64,000 nt of DNA from Cinclus cinclus (Eukaryota; Chordata; Aves; Passeriformes; Cinclidae): positions 4,136,807 to 4,200,806 of the forward strand of contig NC_085052.1 in assembly GCF_963662255.1 (NCBI RefSeq). Direction: 5' to 3'. The position numbers were made by a program, and so were the translations under genes. Below are positions 23,811 through 35,886 of the stretch, one piece after another. Positions within the stretch are counted from its first letter, which is position 1. Every line of letters starts with the position of its first letter. Under the pieces are notes generated by a model that worked only from the letters and a program-made list of their open reading frames with translations, searched no databases and had not been told where the DNA came from.

Positions 23811-25418
23811 CCAAATGGGTTCTGGTCTGCGTCAAAGACAGGTGCTTTGCAATCTGATCCCTCTCCCTACACTTCCAGATCGATGCCAAGGAAGTGATTT
23901 AGTGAGGATTTTCCTTTCACAGGGTACATCCAGACATCCGGATGAGGAGATCCAGCTCAGGGAGCTGTTCCAGACTGGCTGCCGAGTTCTTCCCAAACAC
24001 TCCCTGGGCACCTTTGTGGCCCTGTGTTCATGGTGTAGCTGTTCCAGGAAGCAGTGATTTATTTTTTGGAGATTAGGCTGTTTGGTAAGGCTTCTCATGG
24101 CACCCATGAAGACAGTTTCCAATTTACAACCAGATTAAATTGGTGCCAAAAGATTAGCATCCTAGAAGTGTTGGGCAAGCCTCAAACAAATTCTCTTTGT
24201 TTGCCAAAATTACTCCTGTTAGAAGCAGTTTTCCTTATTTTCCTGGCTTCTCTTTAACCTGGGAGAAGATCCCTCCAGCATGTTTCAGATCTGCAGTTCT
24301 CTCTGTCTGACTTGCAGCCCCCAGAGCAGTAAAAGAGCTTCCAGACTTCTCCTTGGAATGAGATGATGGTGTCAACACCACCACGGCCTCTGATATCCTA
24401 AAGGATGCCTCCATCTCTGCCTCATTTTGTCCTGTCAGGAAGAAGGGACTCAGCTACAGAGAATAAAAAAACAAAACAGAATTTTCATAGCTGAATTAAA
24501 AATGAACATAAAATCTTTATTTTCGTGAATGCTTTTCATATTTTCATGGCACAGTACAGCTCTATTTGGAGCCTTGATATAGGGATAGAAGGTGACATGG
24601 AAGGAACATGGCTGAATGCAAAAAATCTGTAGCTATTAAGAAGCATCAAGATTTGCTTTTTCAGCATCCCTGTCTCCTTTAGGAAACAGGTCCCAAGGAA
24701 GTCATGCAGACGGTAAATCCTGTGTGCCAGGAGCCAGCAGGAATGACAGCAGGGCTGAACTTTGTGGTCTTGGAAGAGCAAAGCTGTTCCCCAGAACATC
24801 TTCTTAAAGAAATCTATCAAAATCTGCTCCTGGGAAGCAAGCAGGGTTTGCAGTGAAATAGCCTTGGGCTGGAGGTTTGGTGCTAATCTTTCTTCACACT
24901 GTGAAGTTTTGCTGCACCGGCAGGTCTCCCCTTCCCTGGAAATAACTTTATTTAGTGTTATAATATTTCTATAAGTATCTGGACCTAAAGGGGCTAAAAG
25001 CAGAGGGGAAATGTGGAGCTCTTCTGGCGGCTGCTGCCACTGGAGGGCAGCGGGGCCCCATCCTTGGGAATTGAGCACGGGGCTGGGAAAAGATGCTCCA
25101 ACACCACACAGCTGTTGCCGTGCCCATAAAGACACTCAACCTCAGCAGATCCCTTTAAATATGCATATTTGTGAAGAATTTCACTGAAGTGTTTTTGAAG
25201 TGATAAACTAGGGATGGTTGCCTTTCTCCTGTACATGCATTGATTTGTACTTCTCGTTCCCTGGAGGAAAGGAAAAGTCACTGGTGTGTGTGAATTCACA
25301 GCTTTTCCCCGTGCTATAGCAAAGTATTTGTTATTTCTTTCAACATCATACTGCACTCCTGAAAAATTTTCTTATGCAGTAAATCCTGTTTTTTTGCTGA
25401 ACCCAGTGCAATCCCAAC

Positions 25419-25690
25419 AATCTGGGGTGATGCATGTCCAGTGTCTTGCCACTGGAGGTGCTCCCAATGCCAAACTCAATTCTGTACCAGCCCCTTCCCA
25501 GTTCTGTTCCCCTCCCTGGACACACTCCGGTCCCTCAATGTCTTTGTTGTTTGTCCTGAGGGGCCCAAAGCTGATCCCAATATCTGAGATGCCTCAGCAG
25601 TGCTGGCCCAGGGGAGGGGATGGTCACTGCCCTGGTCCTGCTGGCCACACTACTGCTGGAACCAGCCATGTGTTCTCTCTGACAGCCTTT
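25419..25690 (-). mobile_element. Probable internal CR1 fragment, reverse orientation
   Basis: Text such as CACACTCCGGTCCCTCAATG and CACTGCCCTGGTCCTGCTGG with GGCCACACTACTGCTGGAAC resembles the reverse complement of the CR1 coding/3' junction region. Degraded. Confidence 0.5.
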
Positions 25691-27269
25691 CCACTAAAGA
25701 CCAGTAAGTTCTGAAGTGAAAGGTGTTTTTGAGGAATAAATAGAGAAAAGGCAAATCCCAGCTGAAGTAAATCACATCCTCAATAGCATAAATTGCAAAG
25801 TGGTTGCCTGTGTTTACGGTGAATTTTTCGTAAAGTGAAAACTTTATGTATGAAGCCACTGTCTTTGGACAAAACTGAGTACTGAGCTCTGGGCCTAGCT
25901 TCCCAGTCCCAGAGAAGAATTCCCTTGGGATAAGGAAGTCACATCCAGCCTCTGGAAGCCCCAGTGAGGGAAAATCTTTGTCAGAGGTGAAGGCTGTGCC
26001 AAAGTCGAGGGGTGTCGGTGCCCTTGGCCCCACACATGGCAGGAGAGGTCACTCCATCCTGTTACCCAGCTAAGGCTTCCTGTCAACACACCTTGCTTGT
26101 CTTGGCATCTGCTGCGTCCCTGCAGCTTTTCCTGCTCTCCACTTTCATGTGGACAATGGTCTTAATGGAGAGCTTTTCTCAGCTTCCAGCAAATCCCTTT
26201 GACCTCTGCAGTACCATGGGCAGGGTCACACAGAGTGCCACCAGCCTGGTGACATTCTCCAGCACCCTTGGAACCTTTGGCGTCACAAACATGGGAGTGG
26301 CCTTGGGGTGCTGGCACTACTGTTGCCTTTAAATTTAATTTAAATTTTGGAGGTAAGATCAGAGCAGTGAGACACATGAAGTGTGCAGGGTAACTCACTT
26401 CCAGTGCAGAGAAGCAGATAAGATTCTGTGGACTGCCAAAGTTTAAGTGATTTATTCCCAGCTGAAGAGTGGTTATGGAATTAGTCATAATGAAATAAAT
26501 TATCTGTGTTAGAAAAATGATAGTGGGTATTTACTGATATATGTACAATGAAGTGTTTAAATTAACAGAGCAAAATTAAGGTTCAACTCATTGAGACAAG
26601 GATGACAAAGACGACAAAGACATGAGGCTCATCAAGCTGAAGAAACACAATGTCACCGTGATTTCCTTATAACTGCATTATCTTTTCTCCTTGCATTGTA
26701 ATACCACTTAAGGGCCTTTGAGTATCATTAGAGAGCGCAAAAATTCTCTTAGGGCTTTTTTTTCTTAATGTGAGGTAAATCCAGATAACAGATAATATGA
26801 AAAATGCTGTTTTATGCAACACCTTTCCTTTTTTAAGACTTGAAACTTTTAACAATCTGAAGACTTTTTTCACACAGAAGAGATCACACCCTTCCAGTCC
26901 TGTGGCAAATCAGATTTAAGTTTCATATATTAAATCTCTTTCAATATTAAAAATCTATGGCTAGCCTCATGAAAACTTGTGTCAATCAGAATTACTGCTT
27001 TCATTGTGGTCAAAATACACTGTATTTTAAGTTTTTCTTCATGCATAAGCTACTGAAGAAACTAAATAAGGTGAAAACGAGTAATAATTTAAAGAGAAAG
27101 TTTTTTATGGTAGGGAATATTTTTTTCAAGAAAAAAATGGTTGAATAAACATGAAATTGAAAATGCCAGGTATTTCAGTTCCCATATAACCTGTCAGAGG
27201 AGGAAATAGACAAAATACGCATTTTAACAATTGCAGCTTCTTTAAAATTACCTGTACTTTTAGAAGAAA

Positions 27270-27464
27270 TTTTTCACCCAGAGGGTGATTGGACACTGGA
27301 ACAGCTGCTCTGGTTGCAGCACCAAACTTACCAGAGGTCAAGAAGTGCCTGGACAACATTATAAATTAGCTGGTTTAATTGTAGGTAGTTCTGTGAGGAG
27401 CAGGGAGCTAGACTCAAACATCAGGGATTGTTTCCAAATCAAGATATTCTATGATTCTGTGATA
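27270..27464 (+). mobile_element. CR1 3'-end fragment
   Basis: TTTTTCACCCAGAGGGTGAT, then CTGGAACAGCTGCTC, GAAGTGCCTGGACAAC and an ending of ATTCTATGATTCTGTGA, which is the typical CR1 terminal octamer repeat. Confidence 0.8.
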
Positions 27465-28269
27465 ACACTTCACCTTTTTTGTAAAACATAATTTGTTTCA
27501 CAAAGGATCCAAAACTAGATAATTACTTATGAGCTGACTGTCCTTGCTAACAACTTGTAAAATCAGTGGAGAACAAGATTTTGAACTTGTTTTATCATCA
27601 GGCAGACATTAAAAAAAGTTGTTAAGGTTAAATTTGGGTAAGGACCTAGAAGGGCCAGAAGGTCATGGCACATCCTTCAGAGGGATCTGACACAGCTCTG
27701 GCTCCTTTCTCTTGTTTTCTGTCCCTAAGCTGCAAAGGAGTCATGACTCTCAATCTTTACATTTGGTTTATACTGGTTATCTCACTCAAATAAATGATCC
27801 TCAGCTGTTCAATAAAAGCTTTGTCAAGGCAAGATATGTGGGATTAAGACCATAAGTTCAGGAAAAATCTCCTGTGTGAAAGTTTGTTGGTACTGTGAGG
27901 GCAGAATGTACCTGGGGGTTGATTTTGCTGCTCCTCCCAAGCCTTGGTAGTGAGCAAATAGAGTTGGTTAAAAGAGGTTACAGGTGCCTAAAAAAGTGTG
28001 ATAGTAATAGAACAGGATGGACTCTGAGTGACACTGCTTAAAATGCTCTGAAAGATTTTAAATCTTACTTGGATGGAAGTTTGCCATGTCAAATATGGAT
28101 TAAAAATAAAGAAAAAGGAGGGAAACACTGCATAGGACAGAGATTTGGTTACAATGTGGATATTAAGAGAGGCATAATGCTGTTGAGAAATATATTTTAT
28201 AGTTCAGGGGAGCACTTTCCAATTGATAAGATTAAAAATTCACCGTGGCTCCTCTTGAGCAAGCGAAGG

Positions 28270-28600
28270 TGTTGCCCTTTACACAAGCAAATGGCACTGG
28301 CATCACAGTGACTGTCACACTTCTCTCCATACCAGCCCTTGTGAGAACACTCCCACAGGTATTTCTCATTCCCTGCACTGCACAACATCCATGATAGTTT
28401 TTCTCGGGCTGTGAGCAAAAAGTCACATCTCCCGATGGTGATGCATCATGTCCACAAACCTGCTGGTTGCAGACAGATGCTGTATCACTTCTGTCCCAGA
28501 AATCATCACAAATGATCCCCCCAGGCTCTTTTCCAAAGTATTTCGGCTTGCCCTTATCACTGATCCCACCCATTCACCACCCTCACTGACATTTATTTGA
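28270..28600 (-). pseudogene. Degenerate SRCR exon (fossil)
   Basis: Reading the minus strand in shifting frames recovers the SRCR order: VRVVNGWDQ then TGA where the first Cys belongs, FGKEPGGIICDDFWDRSD, a C-Q-Q-x-C-G-H core, then after a frameshift CSAGNEKYLWECSHKGWYG and DASAIC. Stops and frameshifts rule out function. It is isolated from other exons, so it may be what remains of a lost member of the cluster or of a lost exon of a neighbour. Confidence 0.75.
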
Positions 28601-29142
28601 AAGACAAAAGAGAATTTCCCTGAACCTGGGCATTTCATGGAAAGACAGAATCAGAGATTTATTCAAGTTTCTTTGTGCTGCTTGAAGCAGGTTGTTCTGA
28701 GTTGTGTCTGTAAGAACACTGAATACCTCCAATGTTTTGCTCTGTACAAATTCAGTTCTGAAACAACAGAGCACGATATTAAATGCAATTACACAAATAT
28801 AAGAAGTTTGCCTCTTCCTTCAGATCCTGTGCCAGCTGTGAATGAAAAATCAGTCACTTCAAGGCGGAGTTGGAGTCACTGCAGCAGCAACTACGTCTAG
28901 CAAGGAAATGGGGTATTGCACATGGTGCTGAAGATATTATTGAAACAATAAGAAGCAGATTAATGCACCTTGTTTCAGGACTATTACACAGGTCTACAAC
29001 AGAAATCAGACCAATCTTGAAATGCATTTATTTATGGCTATAGGGGAAAAATATGATTTTTTAAGTGTTAGTAATAAAAAGGTTGTATAAATGAAACAAT
29101 GTGGTCACTAAAATGAAAATCCAAGGCAAATCAAAGTAAAGC

Positions 29143-29192
29143 CAAATGATTTGATTTAATTTGATTTGATTTGATTCGATTTGATTTGCTAC
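29143..29192 (+). repeat. TTTGA pentanucleotide microsatellite
   Basis: Repeated TTTGA units (TTTGATTTGATTTGATTCGA). Confidence 0.7.
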
Positions 29193-29937
29193 TACAGAGG
29201 GAATGTTGCTGGAAGGCAAGAAACTGAACGAGCAGCAAATAGCCAATGAAATTCCATGGAGGGGAGATACTTTTAACTTCTAAAATGCTCTAGTAAATTT
29301 TTCTACGGGAATTTCTAATAGCTTAATTTTTTAAGTACCTTAATAATTGTTTGAAGCCCTTCTTTTCCGTGGGATGGATGGTTAACCTCTCCCCTTGGGT
29401 CTCCCATGGTGGCCACTGGCACCAGAGGAACCAGGGAGAAAACATTACCAGGGCAATGGACTGCCCTCCCTGCAGTAAACAAAATGCGATTTTTCTCCAA
29501 AATGCAATGCCCAGGAACCCCTCAAGACTGCCCACATTCTAGCCTGTGTTTCAAACAGTTAATTTCCAGCTCGACTTTTGTCACCCCTGCTGTCACACTG
29601 CTGCCTTTGGGCAGCACCTCATGTGACGTCCGTATGAATCCTTGCGGTGCTGGCAGGGAGCAGCCCTCTTGTATTCCCCAACAATGCATTCCTTAGCAAA
29701 ATCCAGTGAACTTCTGAAACAAAGAGGGCTTGTCTCAGGCTGGCAAGGCTCAGATAAAGTGTTTGCTCTACGTGCTTTGAGTGCTGCTCCCAAACCAACC
29801 AATGTCCAGGACCTCGAAGGGAAATTGAAGCAGCAGGTTCTGGCCATCCTTCTGCAGCTGGGGCTGCCCTTTGGATTTCTGAGCCTGAACTGGGGATATC
29901 AGGATCCAGCATTGGGGACAGAAGGCCTGGATTTGCC

Positions 29938-30030
29938 ATACAGAATCATGGAATTGGTGAGGTTGGAAAGGGCACACCTTTGCATGGAGGCACAGAGCCC
30001 TCACTTGAGCACAACTCAGTTTTCATCATG
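29938..30030 (-). mobile_element. CR1 3'-end fragment, reverse orientation
   Basis: CAGAATCATGGAATTGGTGA followed by GGTTGGAAAGG is the reverse complement of the CR1 tail. Confidence 0.65.
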
Positions 30031-31410
30031 TCTCATGGAACAAAGCCCTGCTTGAATCCAGGCTTAGCAGTAGAAGATGGTAACTAATGCCAAATGCTTC
30101 TGAAGCAGCTCAACATCTCTAGACAGTCACTAGGAGGAAACAGAGAACCCACCTCTCTGAAATGATGGTTCCTGAAAACAGAAAAATACAGGAAAAAAAA
30201 AAGAGACAGTCATTCAGACTTGGCAGGCTCTTTGGAACAGTAGCAGCACAATTAATGTGTACATTACACCTGGTGACTAATCCACTTATTTCAGGAAAAA
30301 AAGCGAATATTTGGTTGGATGAGCACCAGATGATGAGGTGATTCAGGGCAAGAGGTGCTCCAAGTGTTATTCTAGGAAATGGAAACAACTCTCACTCCTC
30401 TGGGAGCAGCTGGGTCACTGGCAAGCTTCCTCAGCCAGGAGAGATTTCATTAAAATAGACTTCTTGTGTCGTGAGTCTGAGAGAGAACAACTCCTGATAT
30501 TCACAAGCTGCTGTGTGAATTTTAGTGTCTCCTTAGTTTTCGCCATCTAAATAAAAACAGCTAAAAACATTAAAAGCGCAATAGGGAGATTCTAGTGCAA
30601 TCCTGTTAAAAAAGCTTGGTTGTGACTTGGTGAGTCTGGTGGAGTTAACTGAGAAAATAGGATTATCAGTTGAGTGTAATGATCTCCAGAGTATATTCCT
30701 TTAGTTATATAATTGGAATTTGGTTCAAGCAGTGATTGGCCATTAAAGGACCCCTAAGGCAGAACTGGGAGCAGAAGGTTGTGCTCAGCTGCTGGATTCA
30801 CATTGATGTCAATGAGTATCTGTGGCATTCCATGGGAAAGCATGGGGAGAAAGCACGGAAAATAAGAAAAATGGTGTTTCTTACCCCATACCCTGCAAAC
30901 TCTAATTAGCTTTTTGAAATCCCAATCTACATGAGGATTTGTTATTAACAACTGGAAAATGAATCTACTTGCTGGCTATGAGATGCAGAAACTAAACAAT
31001 GTTTATTTATACCCAGTTATAAATATTTTTGTGGCAGGTTCCTGGGAAGGAGGACTACAGAGTTGAACTATCTGCTTCATATTCCAAAATTAGAATAGAA
31101 GGATAAACAGGACAGAAAATTCGGCATACAAACAACCAAACATGAACTTTGTTTCTGAGCTTTGCTTCAACACCAGCTCTGGCCAAAGAGGTGGCTTGTT
31201 AGCACTGGGAACAGCATGAAGTCAGGAACCCATAGACCCCATGCAATTATTTACTAAAATATATACATGTAATTAAAATCAAATTGATTTTGATCCCTTC
31301 TTTTCCCATTAAAGAATCCTTCAGGAGAGTTTCTCAGGAATGTGGAATTTTGACAGAGTTCTAAGTACTTTCAGCTGTTTGTTTGTGGGATGGGGGAGAG
31401 AATTGGGGGA

Positions 31411-31465
31411 AAATAAAATAAAATAAAATAAAATAAAATAAAATAAAATAAAAAAAAATAAAATG
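31411..31465 (+). repeat. (AAAAT)n microsatellite
   Basis: About ten uninterrupted AAAAT units, with one interruption near the end. Confidence 0.9.
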
Positions 31466-33105
31466 TCTTGAGCCCCCCCTGCCTCCTCACTGGCACAGAA
31501 GCACAAGGAGCTGACAAATCCTTGACTGAGTGTGAGAGTTGCTGAAAACCATCATTGTGTTCTCAACATCATTCTCATCCTAAATCCAAACAAGAATCCT
31601 ACCAGTGCTAGGAAGAAAATTACTTACCCCAGCCAGCACCAGTGCAGGGTGTAATTCAGTCACTGGATTGTCATTTCTAAGGGATTTTCTCATGGTGCTG
31701 CAAACAAAGTATTTATTATTGGTGCTGAGATGATCAACTGAGTGAACAAGAACATCTACGTGGTTGAGCTGTGACAGACACACCAGGAGGAAATGAAATA
31801 ATCTGATAGCAAAGGCAGACAGTTATTCAAAGGAAAAAGCTGCCAAGTGAGGGTTGCTGTGTCTTGTCTGAGGGCAGAGGAGGTGACAAAAAGAAGCAGC
31901 CCCCATAAATCTCATTTAAGAAGAGCAAAGGAGTGTCCTTCACGTGCTCCTGGTTCTTGAGACCCTTGTGTTTGCAGGCACCAGCCTTCACTGTGAGATA
32001 GGCATAGCACTGATCCCCTACAAAACAAACAAAAAAACCAAAACAAAAGGCCAAATAAACAATTTTAGCTTACATTTTGGCTTTAATTCTTTGTATTTTT
32101 TAAACTAAGACATGAAAGGCAAAAAAACACAGGTCTTGCTTTTCATGTTTTCATGCACCAGTGATAAATGTTTATGTGGCATTTGGCTGTTTGCATTTCC
32201 AGCATATTTCAGTCTGGTTTATGAATGTGCACAAGACATTCTGAAAGTCTGGGTAAGTCCTGAGAAGCCAAACTCCTCACAATCACAAACCATGGAGGGA
32301 AAAAAAAATAAATAGTTTTGTGAACAGCATGCAAAAGTAATAAAAATTGAACAAAACTCTTCCTTCTGGAAAGCAGATATGAAATGACTTCCACCTCCTG
32401 ACTGACATTTGAGTGAGAGCCAAAAAGTCTCCTGGTTGAGGTTTAATCTCTTGGATGATATTTGTGTTTTTGCCTGGTTTAGGATGTATGATAATGGGAA
32501 AGCTACAAGCTGATATAACAAGCCTTTAGAATGGATTGTGTTTTACAGACTTAAAGATTGCAAACAAAACATCTTTAACAGCTCAGCGTATTTTGAATTT
32601 GGATTTATTCAATCTAGAGAAGTTAAAACTTAATGGAAAAGATATTAATCAATGCTCAAAATGATTAGAATATGGTTGTGGTAAGATCAATTTTCACACT
32701 TCCTTTCCAGAGATGATCCATTCTCATAAAATTAAATGTTCCTTCTTTTCAATAAACCTTGAAATATTTCTTGATTCCTCATTCACATTTTCACTCCAGC
32801 TCACAAAATTTTGAGGCATCAGATAAATGGTTTTAGAATGATGAGAGAGGAGAATTAAAGAGGAGAAAAACAATAAAATAATTGTGCCAGACAACTTGTG
32901 GCATGAAAGTTGAAATTATTTCTTAATCTTTTAAGAGGTGTTAGGATTACAAAACTGTTTTAAGGCATTGTAGCAGAATTTTTTGTAGATAAAGATACCA
33001 CAGCTTCCCACAAATGGCACATGTGAGACTGTCATCAGTGAAGCATTTTGGTGGCTCATAATATGTAAGGTTTGCCCTGCATTCATCCTGTGAGCGATGC
33101 TGACC

Positions 33106-33240
33106 TTTGCTCTGACATTACCTCATGTGAAAGCAGCTTCTTCAGTGCCAGTTTTGCAGGAAAACCATCAAGAACAGAAACAACAACTGCCAGGAGGGTG
33201 ACAGCACCAGCCACTGGTGTAAGGGAATTTTCAGCAGCGG
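33106..33240 (-). pseudogene. Fossil transmembrane exon of the first DMBT1-like gene
   Basis: The minus strand reads a hydrophobic stretch PVAGAVTLLAVVVSVLDGF followed by a Lys-rich segment (KLALKK). It aligns loosely with the working anchor exon of the second DMBT1-like gene ([19 protein letters not shown] then KQKLQK at 52436-52608). The expected acceptor AG is absent (CCCCGCTGCTG). It lies about 1 kb beyond the ZP exon, where an anchor exon should be. The homology is short, so the call is moderate. Confidence 0.5.
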
Positions 33241-33881
33241 GGGGGAAAATATTTAAATATTTATATTAAGATAAATTCTGTATTAACATATTTAGAAGTT
33301 CCCTGTGTAGTGTTTCAGAAGCAGAGGCTCAGACCATCACTAGTAATTTTTAACCAAACAGACCACACTCTTCAACACAGTAAAATATTTGTATTTTAAG
33401 CACAGAGACATAAATTTGAAAGACAAAATAGATTTACTGGTTTGTAAACATTCCTTCCTTCGATTGTAAATTGCACTGCTCACAGAACAGATTAATTTTA
33501 GTCTTGGAAATCTCTGCATTTTATAAATAAGCACAGACCCATCATTGTTTCAGTGAGAAATATAGCATTAAAAACAATACTCAAAATTATTAGAATATTT
33601 TACAGCCACAATTCTGGTTGCTAGAAGAGCCATGAGTGAAAGTTATTGGGGTTTGATCTCAGCATTTTAAAGACCAAGGCACAAAGAGCTCCAGTGTTAA
33701 AGGGATGGCTCCCAGATCAAAGTCAGAAATAAGCAAACTCGCAGATTCATTGCTTTCAACTATTTGGACAGCTTCATATTAGCAGGGATGACAACTCAAC
33801 AAAGTAAACTTCACAAGCAGAAGACAACTGAGGGAATGAAATATTTCTCAAGAAAGCTGGGGATTTGCTCCCAGCTGGCTA

Positions 33882-34015
33882 TCATGGAATCATGGGATCA
33901 TTTAGGTTAGAAAAGACCTTTAAGGTTATCGAGTCCCACTATTAAACTAGCACAGATAAGTCCACCAATAAACCACATCCCTGGGTGCCACCAAATTCAC
34001 AATCAGACTGGAGCT
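33882..34015 (-). mobile_element. CR1 3'-end fragment, reverse orientation
   Basis: ATCATGGAATCATGGGATCA, TTAGGTTAGAAAAGACCTTT and CGAGTCCCACTATTAA follow the reverse complement of the CR1 3' end. It lies between the ZP exon and the fossil anchor exon. Confidence 0.75.
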
Positions 34016-34247
34016 AATTAGCACAATTCAAGGAGTTAAAGCATTAAAATGGATCCCAGGCAAGTCTCCTTTGGCACAGCCAGAGCAGTTACACTTTTTA
34101 AAAATGAGGGTTGAAAGCAGAAGCTTGCAAGCTGTTGATCCCTTCCTTTTTATGGCAAAGTTGGCAAAAGCAGATTTCAGTGACAGGCCACAGAACTGTG
34201 GCTTTTCTTGAAGCCCGTTGGTCATCCTAGAGCAAATGTGAGAGAAA

Positions 34248-34253
34248 TTTATT
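34248..34253 (-). terminator. AATAAA overlapping the stop codon of the first DMBT1-like gene
   Basis: Minus-strand CAATAAAT contains both the TAA stop (34249-34251) and a canonical poly(A) hexamer. If it is used, the 3' UTR would be only 15-30 nt. Confidence 0.45.
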
Positions 34254-35886
34254 GTGCTTTCCCAGTGTTTACACTCGGAGCATGCCCTTCTCGGAGCTGA
34301 AGGGGCCCAACCACCACATCCACTTCTTCCTCAGCAGAGCTGGTGTCTCTCTTGGCCCTGGAGCTGCAGCCCCGGTAGCAGTGGGAGGAGTAGTCCCTGA
34401 GCCTGCAGACCAGCATCTGGCACTTCAGGTACACGGACGGGTGCCGGCTCATGAACTCAAAGGCATTAAATTTGAACCGAGCAAAGTGGCCGGAAGGGGA
34501 GTAGTAGGTGGCATAGGAAGAATCTCTAGGACACCTAGAAAGGAGCAAAAAAGGGAATTAGTCTTCATGGATGCACACATCCTGCAAAATTATAATTCAA
34601 ATTATTCCATTTGTTATTATATATTCCTGCAAAATTTAGATTAAAGCTGAATTATATCATAGTTGGGTACTAGGAAAGCAGTGGGATAAAAATGTAACTT
34701 TCATAGCATAGTATGGACTATACTATGCTATGTATATGTAATCTATAAATTACAGATTTTTTAAAGTACTATGAAGCAGCTGGAGTATTGGCAACTCTTC
34801 TGCTCCAAGAGAAGGACACTTTAAGTGGTGAAGAGGGAGCAACAAACTGTTAATAATGTCAGTGTTATACAAGGCATAAAAAAATTAGTCAAATGCTTGA
34901 CCTGGTTTTACTAAAATATTTAACTGCTAGGATAGCAATTCCTACTGCCAGTTTCCACTGTCTCATCTACTTTTCTCCTGCTACTTTGAGTTTTGTTCAC
35001 AGGACAATGATGGAGTAAGTGAAATGAAATGATAGTAAGGTCTAAATATAATTCCTTATTTCCGGGCTCGTACTGTAAAAATTAAAAAAAACGAAGACCA
35101 TTTTTCACAGTCTGTTGATAGTGAGTTCTAACCCCATCCAGATTGACTGTATTATTTAAAATAAACGGGGATGACAGGCGCACTTCTGACAACTTGAAGA
35201 AAGCTCTTACCCGTTCCTGACTAAGTAATAGGCCAGCGTGTTAAAATCATGACGGTCAGGTGATGCCACACACGTGTCCACAACCACCTTCAGGTTTGGG
35301 TCTGAGCTGTGAAGACAAGCTTGGAGGTACAGGTTTTGGTTGAGGTCGATGTAGTAGGGAGAGCTGCGCACTTGCCGCCGGAACGCTGGGGAATCGTAGA
35401 AGGTGATGTTCATGTCATATCTGCCAAACTGGTACTCGTTCACGTCCACGGTGTCCTCAGCAGCATACATCACCTGCTGCCAGCTCTTCCTCAGCATTTT
35501 GCAGCTGACGTGCAAATTGATGTTCTTCTTCCTCTTGATTACATACCCGGAAGATGCAACCCTGATCGTGTTGGAGTAGTTGATTGTATCGTTGTTCTCC
35601 TGTTTAAAAATGCAATTTAAAATTGGGAATTGTGCTTTTTGGCACATCCCGTCTCTGTTCTAAGTTTTGTTAAGCTAAGGTATGCAATTGAGTGCCCAAA
35701 ACAGGGAGTGTACCTCCTGTATTGTCCCACAGCTGTTGTAGGGGATGTTGAACACAACCTCCTGTGACGTGACAGTCGGTCTGCAGCGATTGTCGGTCAG
35801 GGTGACCCTCTGTGCTGAGTAGCCCTGAGACTGCAGGTAGTGTCTGCTGACCACTACGTGCATGTAGTCTGGCAGGCACTGGATGG
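34249..35886 (-). CDS. ZP module (three exons) of the first DMBT1-like gene
   Basis: Exons 35714-35886 (173 bp), 35211-35599 (389 bp) and 34249-34534. The ZP-N part starts [12 protein letters not shown] and has the conserved SCGT. The middle exon contains [13 protein letters not shown] and VDTCVASP. The ZP-C part has [19 protein letters not shown] (consensus furin site RAKR) and VVVGPLQL. Exon lengths and phases match those of the second paralogue and of CUZD1. Confidence 0.9.

Larger units (their letters stand above)
23811..33105. other. Gene-poor spacer between the SRCR-mucin gene and the first DMBT1-like gene
   Basis: Roughly 9 kb with no supported intact gene. It contains CR1 pieces, simple repeats and one degenerate SRCR exon (listed separately). 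A 199-codon minus frame at 24536-25135 shows no recognisable domain. Confidence 0.5.

Noticed and set aside
24536..25135. 199-codon minus-strand frame
   Set aside because: No family resemblance, and neither a signal peptide nor splice sites supports it.
31950..32020. Minus-strand GDQCYAYLTVKAG...CKHKGLKNQ, faintly SRCR-like
   Set aside because: Too short and lacking the CDD and cysteine spacing; cannot be told from chance.
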